From assembly GCF_000819885.1 (NCBI RefSeq), contig NZ_CDBO01000069.1:1-64000 (forward strand): a DNA stretch of 64,000 nt, given 5' to 3'. Every line of letters begins with the position of its first letter. The first letter of the stretch is position 1. Positions 18,234 through 27,687 of the stretch are shown here, in pieces. The stretch is from Aeromonas fluvialis (lineage in GTDB: Bacteria > Pseudomonadota > Gammaproteobacteria > Enterobacterales > Aeromonadaceae). The position numbers and the translations under genes were made by a program. Below the pieces are notes generated by a model. It worked only from the letters and a program-made list of their open reading frames with translations, ran no database searches and was not told the origin of the DNA.

Positions 18234-19298
18234 ATGCCGCTATTTCAAACGCCCCCCTCCTCCATCTGCATCCTGCGGCTCTCCGCCATCGGGGATTGCT
18301 GCCACGCACTGGCGCTGGTGCGCGTTATCCAGCGGGAGTGGCCACAGACCCGCATCACTTGGATTACCGGCAAAATCGAGGCCACCCTGTTTGCCGATCT
18401 GCCCGGGGTCGAGGTGATCCCCTTCGACAAGAGCAAGGGGTGGCGCGGCTACCGCGATCTCTGGCAGACCCTCAAGGGCCGCAAATTCGATGCCCTGCTC
18501 CACCTGCAGGCGGCGATGCGGGCCAGCATTGCCACCCTCGGCATCCGGGCAAACATCAAACTCGGTTTCGACAAGGAGCGGGCCAACGACGGTCAGTGGC
18601 TGTTCACCAACCACAAGGTGCCATCTCCCGCCTCCCCCCATGTGCTGGACGGTTTCCTCGCCTTCGCCAAAGAGCTCGGCATCAGGGATCTGACCCCGGA
18701 CTGGCAACTGCCCATCAGCGCCGAACATCAGACGTGGGCAAAGGAGAAGATTGGCGGCAAACCGACCCTGCTGATCTGCGCCGCCGCCAGCAAGGCGTTC
18801 AAGAACTGGACTGCCGCAGGCTATGCTGCGCTGGCAGATCACGCCGCCAGCAAGGGCTTTCAGGTCTATCTCTGTGGCGGACCGGCCAAACTGGAACGGG
18901 ATCTGGCCGCCGAGATCCAGCAGCTGAGCCAGAGTAAACCGGCCGACCTGGTGGGACAGACCAACCTCAAACAACTGCTGGCGCTGATTGGCGAAGCGAG
19001 TCTGGTGCTGGCCCCCGATACCGGCCCCACTCACATGGCGACCCTGGTCGGTACGCCGGTGATCGGCCTCTATGCCCACCACAATCCTGCACGTACCGGC
19101 CCCTATCTGTGCCGCGACTATGTGGTCAGCGTCTATCAGGATCTGGTCGAGCAGGAGACCGGCAAGCCGCTGGCCGAACTGAGCTGGCGCACCCGCCTCA
19201 AGGACCCGGAGGCCATGCGCAAGATCACCCGCGAGCAGGTGATCGCCGCCTTTGACCGGCTCTGCGCCGATCACCAGTTGCCGCATTCACCACTCTGA
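18234..19298 (+). CDS. Glycosyltransferase family 9 (LPS heptosyltransferase I-like)
   Basis: The 354-residue GT-B protein has ICILRLSAIGDCCHALALV at the N-terminus and LVLAPDTGPTHMATLVGTPVIGLYAHHNPARTGPY in the donor-binding half, the pattern of ADP-heptose transferases (WaaC/OpsX type). Next to kdkA it likely adds heptose to phosphorylated Kdo. Start taken at ATG 18234; a TTG seven codons upstream is the alternative and neither has a clear ribosome-binding site. A terminator lies 125 bp downstream. Confidence 0.88.
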   Translation: MPLFQTPPSSICILRLSAIGDCCHALALVRVIQREWPQTRITWITGKIEATLFADLPGVEVIPFDKSKGWRGYRDLWQTLKGRKFDALLHLQAAMRASIATLGIRANIKLGFDKERANDGQWLFTNHKVPSPASPHVLDGFLAFAKELGIRDLTPDWQLPISAEHQTWAKEKIGGKPTLLICAAASKAFKNWTAAGYAALADHAASKGFQVYLCGGPAKLERDLAAEIQQLSQSKPADLVGQTNLKQLLALIGEASLVLAPDTGPTHMATLVGTPVIGLYAHHNPARTGPYLCRDYVVSVYQDLVEQETGKPLAELSWRTRLKDPEAMRKITREQVIAAFDRLCADHQLPHSPL

Positions 19299-19422
19299 CA
19301 GTGGTAACTCGGGAATTTCGAGCCATCAGGCAGGGATAACCTGATAGCCTCTGCCCTCAGCCAAAGGCACAATGCAGGCTGATGTGGGTTACGCTCCCGC
19401 AGCAAGCTACGAATACTTTGAT

Positions 19423-19452
19423 CGGCTGGAATATGATTCCGGCCGTTTTTTT
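19423..19452 (+). terminator. Rho-independent terminator before gmk
   Basis: CGGCTGGAAT (19423-19432) pairs with ATTCCGGCCG (19436-19445) around ATG with one mismatch, followed by seven T residues (19446-19452). It ends the glycosyltransferase transcript. The remaining 150 bp to gmk should contain the gmk promoter; I see no strong consensus. Confidence 0.75.
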
Positions 19453-19599
19453 ATTCGCCGCATTCTGGTAAAATTCGCCGCCTTTACATCCTCCTGACTC
19501 AAGAATTTTCCGCGTTTTGCGTTTGGCTGTCTCCCTTTCGGGCACAAGACGGCGGTCTCTGCTACAACCAAAACAGCGGTTTCGATTAAAGGTAATAAT

Positions 19600-20226
19600 A
19601 TGGCGCAACAAGGCACTCTCTATATCATCTCTTCTCCGAGCGGCGCGGGTAAATCCAGTCTGCTCAATGCCTTGCTGACCCAACATAATGCTGCTGGCAT
19701 GATGAAACTGTCGGTCTCCCACACTACCCGCGCCACCCGTCCGGGTGAAGAGAACGGCGTACACTACCACTTCGTGCATGTGGAGGAGTTCAAGGAGCTG
19801 ATCGCTCGCGGCGATTTTCTGGAGTGGGCCGAAGTGTTCGGCAACTACTACGGCACCTCCCGCGCCGCCATCGAAGCCTCTCTGGCACAAGGTATCGACG
19901 TGTTCCTCGATATCGACTGGCAGGGTGCCCGCCAAATCCGCGCGCAGATGCCAACCAAATCCATCTTCATCCTGCCCCCCAGTCGTGAGGAGCTGGAGCG
20001 CCGTCTGATAGGTCGCGGTCAGGACAGCGCCGAGGTAATCGCCGGCCGGATGGCGAAAGCCATTGCCGAAATGGTGCACTACGACGAATATGATTATGTC
20101 ATTATTAATGAAGAGTTCGAGCAGGCCCTGTTCCAGCTCAGAGCCATCATCGAGTGCCAGCGGCTGGAGATGCGCCAGCAACAGCAGGCACAACAAAACT
20201 TGCTGCAACAGTTACTGGCAGAGTAA
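19600..20226 (+). CDS. gmk: Guanylate kinase
   Basis: Gmk phosphorylates GMP to GDP. The 208-residue protein has the P-loop [10 protein letters not shown] (11-20), the GMP-binding [21 protein letters not shown] and the lid region [14 protein letters not shown]. It starts the conserved gmk-rpoZ-spoT block. The C-terminus is unusually Gln-rich ([12 protein letters not shown]). Confidence 0.97.
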   Translation: MAQQGTLYIISSPSGAGKSSLLNALLTQHNAAGMMKLSVSHTTRATRPGEENGVHYHFVHVEEFKELIARGDFLEWAEVFGNYYGTSRAAIEASLAQGIDVFLDIDWQGARQIRAQMPTKSIFILPPSREELERRLIGRGQDSAEVIAGRMAKAIAEMVHYDEYDYVIINEEFEQALFQLRAIIECQRLEMRQQQQAQQNLLQQLLAE

Positions 20227-20306
20227 GTCAAAAACGAGTAAACTTTTGCGTCATTTTTAAACACTGCTTTTCTGAATACAGAAAGCCCACATAACTGGAG
20301 TCCTGC

Positions 20307-20582
20307 ATGGCACGCGTTACTGTAGAAGATGCTGTAAAACAGGTAGGTAACCGTTTTGACCTGGTGCTGGTCGCCGCGCGCCGCGCCCGTCAAATCGCGG
20401 TTCAAGGTAAAGATCCCCTGGTCGACGAAGAGAACGACAAGCCGACCGTGATCGCCCTGCGTGAGATCGAGCTGGGTCTGGTGAACAATCAAGTGATGGA
20501 CACCCAGGACCGTTACGAGCAGCAAGAGCAGGAGGCTGCCGAGCTGGCTGCCGTCGCTGCCATCGCCGAAGGCCGCGGTTAA
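20307..20582 (+). CDS. rpoZ: RNA polymerase omega subunit
   Basis: The 91-residue protein begins [30 protein letters not shown] and contains [13 protein letters not shown], as in E. coli omega. It helps assemble beta' and forms part of a ppGpp site on RNA polymerase, fitting its position before spoT. A 12-bp hairpin (20599-20624) without a T run follows and may stabilise or partly terminate the message. Confidence 0.97.
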   Translation: MARVTVEDAVKQVGNRFDLVLVAARRARQIAVQGKDPLVDEENDKPTVIALREIELGLVNNQVMDTQDRYEQQEQEAAELAAVAAIAEGRG

Positions 20583-20718
20583 GTCCGTCATTTCCCATAG
20601 TCGGTACCCGCCCGGGTGCCGACTGTTCATCCCCATTTACAACCGCTCGAAAACCTCGCAAACTCAGGGCTCTACCCTCAATTCCACGAATAGGCGTTTT
20701 ACCGCCGCGGGGACTGTC

Positions 20719-22836
20719 TTGTATTTATTTGAAAACCTTAAAGAAATAGCCAGTTCCTACCTGCAGCCAGAGCAGGTTGAGAAGCTCAAGCAAGCCTATG
20801 TGGTGGCCCGTGATGCCCACCAGGGGCAGATGCGTTCCAGCGGCGAGCCCTATATCACCCATCCGGTTGCCGTGGCCCGAATCCTGGGTGACATGCGCCT
20901 CGATCATGAAACTCTGATGGCCGCCGTGCTGCACGATGTCATCGAAGATACTCCCATCACCAAGGCCGACCTGGCCGAACAGTTTGGCGATGCCGTCGCC
21001 GAACTGGTCTCCGGCGTATCCAAGCTCGACAAGCTCAAGTTTCGCGATCGCAAAGAGGCCCAGGCGGAAAACTTTCGCAAGATGATGATGGCCATGACCC
21101 AGGATATCCGGGTCATTCTGATCAAACTGGCCGACCGCACCCACAATATGCGCACCCTGGGCTCTCTGCGACCAGACAAGCGCCGCCGCATCGCCAGGGA
21201 AACCCTCGAGATCTTCGCCCCCATCGCCAACCGCCTCGGTATTCACACCATGAAGAACGAGCTGGAAGAGCTGGGCTTCGAGGCGCTCTATCCGATGCGA
21301 TCCCGCGTGTTGCGCGAATCGGTACGGCGCGCCCGTGGCAATCGCCGGGAGATCATCGACTCTATCCAGAGCGAAATCAGCGGCCGCCTGAAAGAGGCGG
21401 GGATCGAGCACCAGGTCAGTGGCCGCGAGAAGAATCTCTTCTCTATCTACAACAAGATGGAGAAAAAAGAGCTGCAATTTCATGAGGTAATGGATGTCTA
21501 CGCCTTTCGGGTCAAGGTGAAAGACATAGATACCTGTTACCGGGTGCTGGGGCAGATGCACAGCCTCTACAAACCCCGCCCCGGCCGCTTCAAGGATTAC
21601 ATCGCCATCCCCAAGACCAACGGCTACCAGTCGCTGCACACCTCGCTGGTGGGACCGCACGGGGTACCGGTGGAGGTGCAGATCCGCACCGAATTCATGG
21701 ACCAGATGGCCGATAAAGGGGTTGCCGCCCACTGGGCCTACAAGCAGGATGGCGACAGCTCGGGCACTACCGCCCAGATCCGCGCCCAGCGCTGGATGCA
21801 GAGCCTGCTTGAGCTGCAGCAGAGCGCCGGCAGCTCCTTTGAATTTATCGAAGGGGTCAAGACCGACCTCTTCCCCGACGAAATCTACGTTTTTACCCCC
21901 GAAGGGCGCATCATGGAGCTGCCCGCAGGTGCCACGCCGGTGGACTTCGCCTATACGGTGCACACCGACATCGGTCACGCCTGCGTCGGCTCCCGGGTCG
22001 ACCGCCATCCCTACCCGCTCAGCAGCCCGCTGCACTCGGGTCAGACGGTGGAGATCATCACGGCACCGGGGGCGCGTCCCAACGCGGCCTGGCTCAACTT
22101 CGTAGTGACCACCAAGGCTCGCTCCAAGATCCGCCAGTTCCTCAAGAACCTGCGCACCGAAGAGTCGGTGGTGCTGGGTCGCCGCCTGCTCAACCACGCG
22201 CTGGGCGCCAAGAACATCGAAGATATCCCCGAGCCACGGATCAAGCAGGTGCTGGCCGACACCAAGCATGAGAACCTGCAGGGGCTGCTGGCCGATGTGG
22301 GCCTCGGCAACGCCATGAGCGTCATGGTGGCGCGCCGCATGCTGGGGGATGAACTGCCGCCGGAAGAACAACCCAAATCCAGCAGCAAGAAGATGCCGAT
22401 CAAGGGTGCCGACGGCATGCTGGTCACCTTCGCCAACTGCTGCCGCCCGATCCCGGGGGATGCCATCATCGCCCACATTAGCCCGGGCAAGGGTTTGGTG
22501 ATCCACCAGGAAGCCTGCCGCAACATCAAGGGCTACAGCAAGGAGCCGGACAAGTACCTGCCGGTGCAGTGGGAAGTGGACAAGGAGCAGGAACAAGAGT
22601 TCCGCACCGGCATCAGCATCGAGATCATCAATCATCAGGGTGCGCTGGCCGAGCTGGCCAACGTGATTGCCGCCACTGGCGCCAACATTCACGCCATCAG
22701 CACCGAAGAGAAGGATGGCCGGGTCTATCAGGTCAGCCTGCTCATCACCACCAAGAGCCGCATCCACCTGGCCAACATCATGCGCAAGATCCGCGTGATG
22801 CCCAACGTGCTCAAGGTGAGCCGACAGAAGAACTGA
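20719..22836 (+). CDS. spoT: Bifunctional (p)ppGpp synthetase/hydrolase
   Basis: The 705-residue protein starts at TTG, as E. coli spoT does, with MYLFENLKEIASSYL. It has an HD hydrolase domain (H72-D73 in LHDVIEDT), a RelA/SpoT synthetase domain (about 240-350), a TGS domain from about residue 385 (DEIYVFTPEGRIMELPAGATPVDFAYTVHTDIGH), and a C-terminal ACT domain. It balances (p)ppGpp during carbon and other starvation. Confidence 0.97.
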   Translation: MYLFENLKEIASSYLQPEQVEKLKQAYVVARDAHQGQMRSSGEPYITHPVAVARILGDMRLDHETLMAAVLHDVIEDTPITKADLAEQFGDAVAELVSGVSKLDKLKFRDRKEAQAENFRKMMMAMTQDIRVILIKLADRTHNMRTLGSLRPDKRRRIARETLEIFAPIANRLGIHTMKNELEELGFEALYPMRSRVLRESVRRARGNRREIIDSIQSEISGRLKEAGIEHQVSGREKNLFSIYNKMEKKELQFHEVMDVYAFRVKVKDIDTCYRVLGQMHSLYKPRPGRFKDYIAIPKTNGYQSLHTSLVGPHGVPVEVQIRTEFMDQMADKGVAAHWAYKQDGDSSGTTAQIRAQRWMQSLLELQQSAGSSFEFIEGVKTDLFPDEIYVFTPEGRIMELPAGATPVDFAYTVHTDIGHACVGSRVDRHPYPLSSPLHSGQTVEIITAPGARPNAAWLNFVVTTKARSKIRQFLKNLRTEESVVLGRRLLNHALGAKNIEDIPEPRIKQVLADTKHENLQGLLADVGLGNAMSVMVARRMLGDELPPEEQPKSSSKKMPIKGADGMLVTFANCCRPIPGDAIIAHISPGKGLVIHQEACRNIKGYSKEPDKYLPVQWEVDKEQEQEFRTGISIEIINHQGALAELANVIAATGANIHAISTEEKDGRVYQVSLLITTKSRIHLANIMRKIRVMPNVLKVSRQKN

Positions 22837-22880
22837 ACACAGGCGGCGCAAGCCGCCTGCTGCTTTGATAGAGACAAGCA

Positions 22881-22991
22881 ATGACCCCCGAACGCTTCAA
22901 GCGAATCACCGACACGTTAGTACAGTACCAGCTCGATTTGACCGTCTGTATGCAAGATATGCGTGCACAAACCTCACTGCATAGAAACTGA
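22881..22991 (+). CDS. Upstream ORF: partial duplicate of the trmH 5' end
   Basis: A 36-codon ORF (MTPERFKRITDTLVQYQLDLTV...) repeats the first 26 codons of TrmH with several substitutions, then diverges by a 4-bp insertion and stops with TGA. That stop lies one base before the trmH ATG. The duplicated unit has a 112-bp period. trmH has no Shine-Dalgarno of its own, so it may depend on translational coupling to this ORF. Confidence 0.6.
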   Translation: MTPERFKRITDTLVQYQLDLTVCMQDMRAQTSLHRN

Positions 22992-22992
22992 T

Positions 22993-23724
22993 ATGACTCC
23001 CGAACGCTTCAAGCGCATCACCGACATGCTGGCCCAGCGTCAGCTCGATCTGACCGTCTGTATGGAAGAGGTGCATAAACCTCACAATCTGGCCGCCATC
23101 GTGCGCACCGCCGATGCCATCGGCATCCACCGGGTTCACGCCGTCTGGCCCAAAACCTGGATCCACAAGCGCAAGGGCACCGCCCGCGGCAGCCAGAACT
23201 GGGTAGATGTAAAGCTGCACCCGGACATCGGCAGCGCAGTAGCCGAACTGAAAGCCTCCGGCATGCAAATCGTGGCGACCCACCTGTCGGAGAGCTCGGT
23301 GGACTTTCGCACCATCGACTACACCAAACCGACCGCCATTCTGGTGGGCCAGGAGAAACACGGTATCGGTGAAGAGGCGCTGGCGTTGGCCGATCACCAT
23401 ATCGTCATCCCTATGGTAGGCATGGTGCAGTCTCTCAACGTCTCGGTGGCCACCGCAGCCATTCTCTACGAGGCCCAGCGCCAGCGCGAGCTGGCCGGTT
23501 GCTATCAGCGTGGCTGCCCGCTCGCGCTGGAAGAGCAGAACAGCATACTGTTCGAGGGGGGTTATCCTATCTATGCCCAGCTCTGCAAAGAGAAAGATAT
23601 GCCCTACCCCCAGCTAGGCCCGGCCGGTGAAATTTTGGCGGACGAAGAGTGGTGGCAGCGGATGCAGCTGACCCGCAAAGGGTGGGTGCAGCAGAGCGAG
23701 CAGGACGATCCGCAGGAGGAGTGA
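22993..23724 (+). CDS. trmH: tRNA (guanosine-18-2'-O)-methyltransferase
   Basis: The 243-residue SPOUT methyltransferase methylates Gm18 in tRNA. MTPERFKRITDMLAQRQLDLTVCMEEVHKPHNLAAIVRTADA and the knot motifs ILVGQEKHGI and IPMVGMVQSLNVSVATAAILYEA match E. coli TrmH. It follows spoT as in E. coli. Start at the ATG 22993, after the duplicated 5' segment. The stop overlaps the catB-like ATG. Confidence 0.95.
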   Translation: MTPERFKRITDMLAQRQLDLTVCMEEVHKPHNLAAIVRTADAIGIHRVHAVWPKTWIHKRKGTARGSQNWVDVKLHPDIGSAVAELKASGMQIVATHLSESSVDFRTIDYTKPTAILVGQEKHGIGEEALALADHHIVIPMVGMVQSLNVSVATAAILYEAQRQRELAGCYQRGCPLALEEQNSILFEGGYPIYAQLCKEKDMPYPQLGPAGEILADEEWWQRMQLTRKGWVQQSEQDDPQEE

Positions 23725-24383
23725 TGGAGAACCCTTTTGGCAGCTGGCTGGAATCGCAAATCATCAAGGATCACCTGACCAATCCGAACATAGAGGCCGG
23801 CGACTACAGCTACTACTCCGGCTACTACCACGGCAAGCCGTTCGAGGAGCACTGCGTCCGCTACCTGCTCGGCGATGGCTCGACCCGCGACACCTGGGAG
23901 AGCGGCCTCTCGGGCGAGGTAGATCGGCTGATCATCGGCAAGTTCTGCTCCATCGGCTCGGGCGCCACCTTCATGTTGGCGGGCAATCAGGGCCACCGGC
24001 TGGATTGGGTCTCCACTTTCCCGTTCAACCCCGACACCTTTGGTGAAGGGGCTCGCAGCGGCTTTCTGCGCAAGGGGGACACCCGGATTGGCAACGATGT
24101 CTGGATCGGCTCGGAAGCGATGATCATGCCCGGCATCACCATAGGTGATGGCGCCGTCATCGCCAGCCGCGCCGTGGTGACCAAGGATGTGGCCCCTTAC
24201 ACCATAGTCGGCGGCAACCCGGCCCAGCCGATCCGCCACCGCTTCAGTGATGAGCAGATCACCATGCTGCAAGAGATGCAGTGGTGGGACTGGCCCCTGC
24301 CCCGCTTGCAAGCCAGCATGGCGCTGCTCTGCTCGGGGGATATCGCTGTCCTTTATCACCATTGGCTACAGGAGTGTGCCTGA
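23724..24383 (+). CDS. CatB-related xenobiotic O-acetyltransferase
   Basis: The 219-residue left-handed beta-helix acetyltransferase contains the hexapeptide run IGKFCSIGSGATFMLAGNQGHRLDWVSTFPFN, with the catalytic His of the CatB/Vat class, and later WIGSEAMIMPGITIGDGAVIASRAVVTKDV. Homologues acetylate chloramphenicol or streptogramins, but chromosomal members often have unknown substrates. It overlaps trmH by one base (TGATG) with an AGGAGG site, and pldB likewise overlaps it, so trmH-catB-pldB form an operon. Confidence 0.85.
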   Translation: MENPFGSWLESQIIKDHLTNPNIEAGDYSYYSGYYHGKPFEEHCVRYLLGDGSTRDTWESGLSGEVDRLIIGKFCSIGSGATFMLAGNQGHRLDWVSTFPFNPDTFGEGARSGFLRKGDTRIGNDVWIGSEAMIMPGITIGDGAVIASRAVVTKDVAPYTIVGGNPAQPIRHRFSDEQITMLQEMQWWDWPLPRLQASMALLCSGDIAVLYHHWLQECA

Positions 24384-25423
24384 TGAAACCTCTCTCTCTT
24401 TCCCTGTTGGCCCTGACCCTGTTTTCTGCCGGAACCCTTGCCGTGACCAATACCTATCCGCTCACCAGCGAAGCCGATGTACCGAGCCTCTACCAGCAGA
24501 CCCTGCCCGACTTCTGGCGCCAGCATGCGGTTGAAGGAGAGTTCAAGGGCAAGGGTGGGGTGACCATCCGTTATGCTGCCCTACGGCAAGCCAAGGTCGA
24601 TCGCGCCATCCTCATCGTCAACGGCCGGGTAGAGAGCTATCTCAAGTATCAGGAGCTGGCGTGGGATCTCTGGCGTCAGGGCTACAGCCTCTATCTCATC
24701 GACCATCGCGGTCAGGGGATGTCCGACAGGATGCTGGATGACCCGCAGAAGGGATATGTCGACCAGTTCGACGATTATGTGGTCGATCTCAAGCAGTTTC
24801 ATGACCAGATAATCATGGTGGACCAGCCTGCCAAGCTGTTCCTGCTGGCCCACTCCATGGGTGGTGCCATCTCGGCGCGCTATCTGGAGCGCTGGCCAGA
24901 TGATATCAAGGCGGCCGTGCTCTCCTCCCCCATGCTGGGCATCAATCTCGGCGGTCTGCCCAAGTGGCTGGCCAAGGGATTGGCGAACACGATAGGCACG
25001 GTCGGCGGCTGGATTGGCGAACCTCCCTACGGCCCCGGTCAGGGCGCCTATCAGGATCACGGCTTTGCCGACAACGAGCTGACTCACAGTCAGTCCCGCT
25101 ATCAGGCCTTCCGCCAGCTCTACGAACAGCAGCCGCAGATCAAGCTGGGTGGCGCGACCGCCCACTGGATTTATCAGGGGATCACAGGTGCCGATGCCGC
25201 CATCGCCGATGCGGGCGCCATCAAAACCCCGCTGCTGGTGCTGCAAGCTGGCAACGACAGCGTGGTGGACAATGCCGCGCAGGATCGCTTCTGCACGATT
25301 GCCAAGTGCGAAGGGGGCAAACCACTGCGCATCGAGGGGGCCTGGCACGAGCTGTTTATCGAATCCGATGACAAGCGCCAGCCCGCCCTGACCGCGATGG
25401 TCGACTTTTTCGCCCGCTTCTGA
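24383..25423 (+). CDS. pldB: Lysophospholipase L2-like alpha/beta hydrolase
   Basis: The 346-residue protein has an N-terminal signal-like hydrophobic stretch (KPLSLSLLALTLFSAGTLA), so it may be secreted or membrane-associated, unlike the cytoplasmic-side E. coli enzyme. The nucleophile elbow is LAHSMGGAIS, with the catalytic Asp in QAGNDSVVDN and His in GAWHELFIES. pldB-yigL adjacency matches E. coli. Confidence 0.88.
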   Translation: MKPLSLSLLALTLFSAGTLAVTNTYPLTSEADVPSLYQQTLPDFWRQHAVEGEFKGKGGVTIRYAALRQAKVDRAILIVNGRVESYLKYQELAWDLWRQGYSLYLIDHRGQGMSDRMLDDPQKGYVDQFDDYVVDLKQFHDQIIMVDQPAKLFLLAHSMGGAISARYLERWPDDIKAAVLSSPMLGINLGGLPKWLAKGLANTIGTVGGWIGEPPYGPGQGAYQDHGFADNELTHSQSRYQAFRQLYEQQPQIKLGGATAHWIYQGITGADAAIADAGAIKTPLLVLQAGNDSVVDNAAQDRFCTIAKCEGGKPLRIEGAWHELFIESDDKRQPALTAMVDFFARF

Positions 25424-25512
25424 GCTGGCTATTTTTTGTAACCCTAAATAAATGGGGTGACAGTGCGGGCTAAGGTAAACTGCCCCTGTTTTCAATCGAT
25501 GCCGAGGTAAAG

Positions 25513-26328
25513 ATGTTCAAGGTTGTTGTATCCGATCTCGATGGCACTCTGCTCAACAAGCAGCACCAGATATCCTCCCGCACCCGGGAAACTGTCCGCC
25601 GCCTGGTGGAGCAGGGCGTGAAATTTGTGGTGGCCACCGGCCGACACCACGTCGATGTGCGCAGCTTCCGCGACGCGCTCGGTCTGGATATCTACCTCAT
25701 CACCTCCAACGGTGCCGTGGTGCATGACAAACAGGGTAAACTGGTGTTCAACCAGCCGCTGCCAGCTGACATCGCCGCCGAACTGATCGCTCTCGAACGT
25801 GACCCATCCATCCATCTCAACGTCTATCAGGGTGATGATTGGGTAGTAGAAGAGGAGCTGCCCTGGTTGCTGCAGTTCCATGACGAGTCAGGATTCACCT
25901 ACCGTCTGGTCGATGACCTGAAGCAGGAACCGAAAGAGCAGATCAACAAGGTGTTCTACATCGGCGACCACGAGAAGCTGCTGAAGATCGAGGCGCACCT
26001 CAACCAGCGCTACGGTGACCAGCTCAACGTCACCTTCTCCCTGCCGGATTGCCTCGAAGTGATGCATGCTGGGGTTCACAAGGGCAATGCCGTGCGCGCC
26101 GTGCTGGAGCAACACGGGCTGGAGATGTCTCAGGCCATCGCCTTCGGTGACGGCATGAACGACTTCGAAATGCTGACCATGGTGGGTCGCGGCATCGTCA
26201 TGGGTAACGCCCACGATCGCCTGAAAATGGCGCTGCCGGAGTATGAACAAACTCTCACCTCCGACGAAGATGGCGTTGCTCTCTATCTGGAGAAGCTGTT
26301 CGAGCTGGAGAGCGTCAGCGCAGCCTGA
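25513..26328 (+). CDS. yigL: HAD-family (Cof-type) sugar/pyridoxal phosphatase
   Basis: The 271-residue protein shows HAD motif I VVSDLDGTLLN (7-17), a type IIB cap, and motif IV AIAFGDGMNDFEML. It resembles E. coli YigL, a pyridoxal-phosphate phosphatase that also acts on sugar phosphates. It is probably transcribed with pldB. A strong terminator follows at once. Confidence 0.9.
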   Translation: MFKVVVSDLDGTLLNKQHQISSRTRETVRRLVEQGVKFVVATGRHHVDVRSFRDALGLDIYLITSNGAVVHDKQGKLVFNQPLPADIAAELIALERDPSIHLNVYQGDDWVVEEELPWLLQFHDESGFTYRLVDDLKQEPKEQINKVFYIGDHEKLLKIEAHLNQRYGDQLNVTFSLPDCLEVMHAGVHKGNAVRAVLEQHGLEMSQAIAFGDGMNDFEMLTMVGRGIVMGNAHDRLKMALPEYEQTLTSDEDGVALYLEKLFELESVSAA

Positions 26329-26354
26329 GCCTCCTCATCCCGATATCCGATTCA

Positions 26355-26386
26355 ACAAAGCCTCACCATGTGAGGCTTTGTTTTTT
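26355..26386 (+). terminator. Rho-independent terminator of yigL
   Basis: ACAAAGCCTCA and TGAGGCTTTGT pair around CCATG, followed by six T residues. The plus-strand terminator overlaps the 3' end of the broken lectin gene on the other strand. Confidence 0.85.
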
Positions 26387-26875
26387 CAGGGTCTCCAGCC
26401 AAGGGGTGGGCTGCTTCCAACTGAAGCTCTGGTTCGCCCCGCCGTAACATTCGGCCAGCCGCAGTGGCGTGCCGGGGGTATGGCGGCGCCCGGCCACATC
26501 GAGGCAGCGGGAGACCTTGCTGTTGAACAATCGATCCTTCTGCCACTGTGGCTGCCCGTCACAGGGGGGGGGCCAGCATCAACTCGCCGTCGCTCTTGGC
26601 TTGCAGACAGAGATCCTGCAGGTGCAACTCCCCCAGATCCCACTCGAACAGTTGATCCTCTTTTCCGCTGCAGGGCTGTGCCAGCACCGCTGTTGGGACA
26701 CTCCGACACAAAAAGCGCCGCTGGTCAGCAAGGGAGAGAACACCCGCTCCTCCGCTGAATGCAAAACAATTGAGTCCACCACTTCATCGGTTGATGGCGG
26801 CTTGATGGTACAACCTCCCAGCAGCAAGGCGATCAGCAGGATGGGCGCGCAAGCAAAGGAAGTGGTGTTATTCAT
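26366..26875 (-). pseudogene. Frameshifted lipoprotein with ricin-type beta-trefoil lectin domain
   Basis: The minus-strand frame opens MNNTTSFACAPILLIALLLGGC, a lipoprotein signal with lipobox. Two frame changes are then needed. The first is near 26700-26745, into a frame reading RRFLCRSVPTAVLAQPC and LFEWDLGELHLQDLCLQ. The second is at a run of nine G (26564-26572; nine C on the coding strand), where removing one base gives CDGQPQWQKD and then CLDVAGRRHTPGTPLRLAEC and NQSFSW. The paired Cys, CLDV and QxW-like motifs are those of ricin B lectin repeats. Either a pseudogene or a contingency locus at the homopolymer. Confidence 0.65.
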
Positions 26876-27018
26876 GGAAAATGCCTGAAATGGGCCGATG
26901 ACATCCGGTTGTCAGTGACTCGAGGCTGAAGCATAACCGAAAGGCGGGGCGCTCTGCCCGGATAGAGTGTAAACAGACGTAACAGGGAGAGAGTACAGGC
27001 ACCACAGAGGCCATAAAG

Positions 27019-27046
27019 CAAAAAACCCCGCCGAAGCGAGGTTTTT
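27019..27046 (-). terminator. Terminator of the tRNA operon
   Basis: On the minus strand AACCTCGC, loop TTCG and GCGGGGTT form a stem (one G-T pair) followed by six T residues. It lies just past the tRNA-Pro gene. Confidence 0.85.
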
Positions 27047-27053
27047 CTAAATG

Positions 27054-27130
<77 letters not shown>

Positions 27131-27206
27131 AGGCTATTTTTTTCAAAATAGTTTATTTCAATAAACAAAGACGACCGGTCAGGCCATCCTCGTCATACAG
27201 CAAGTA

Positions 27207-27292
27207 TGGTGCGAAGAGAGGGACTCGAACCCTCACACCCGGGGGGCACTAACACCTGAAGCTAGCGCGTCTACCAATTCCGCCACCTTCGC
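27207..27292 (-). tRNA. leuT: tRNA-Leu (CAG)
   Basis: An 86-nt class II tRNA with acceptor GCGAAGG, anticodon CAG in CTAGCTTCAGGTGTTAG, a long variable arm (TGCCCCCCGGGTGT region) and an encoded CCA. Confidence 0.96.
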
Positions 27293-27312
27293 GTACCTGA
27301 CAAGCTGTAAAA

Positions 27313-27389
27313 TGGGGTGGCTGATGGGGCTCGAACCCACGACAACCGGAATCACAATCCGGGACTCTACCAACTGAGCTACAGCCACC
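27313..27389 (-). tRNA. hisR: tRNA-His (GTG)
   Basis: A 77-nt tRNA with acceptor GGTGGCT including the extra 5' G of tRNA-His, anticodon GTG in CCGGATTGTGATTCCGG, and an encoded CCA. Confidence 0.96.
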
Positions 27390-27438
27390 ACAGCTGTTTT
27401 CGTTCTACAACACGCCCGTTTAACCGACGCACTTTTGA

Positions 27439-27515
<77 letters not shown>

Positions 27516-27535
27516 TACGCTGTCGAACGGGGCGC

Positions 27536-27564
27536 ATTATTAATGATGGTTGCTGGTTTGTCTA
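27536..27564 (-). promoter_or_regulatory. Stringent-type promoter of the tRNA operon
   Basis: On the minus strand TAGACA (559-564 of the 27-kb block) and AATAAT (536-541) are 17 bp apart, followed by a GC-rich discriminator GCGCCCC. That is the form expected of a ppGpp-controlled stable-RNA promoter. Confidence 0.7.
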
Positions 27565-27687
27565 CACTTTTCTGTCACCGAGGTGCCGTTCGTTTGTTTT
27601 TCATGCAATTTGTGTGTTTATCTTCCACTTCCCTGCCTGTCGCCTGGCAAAAAGGCACACATCCCCACGTTAAACCATCTGGTCGTC

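Noticed and set aside
20725-22881. 718-codon ORF antisense to spoT
   Set aside because: A GC-rich shadow frame of a certain gene; composition is His/Gly/Asp-rich as expected for an antisense frame.
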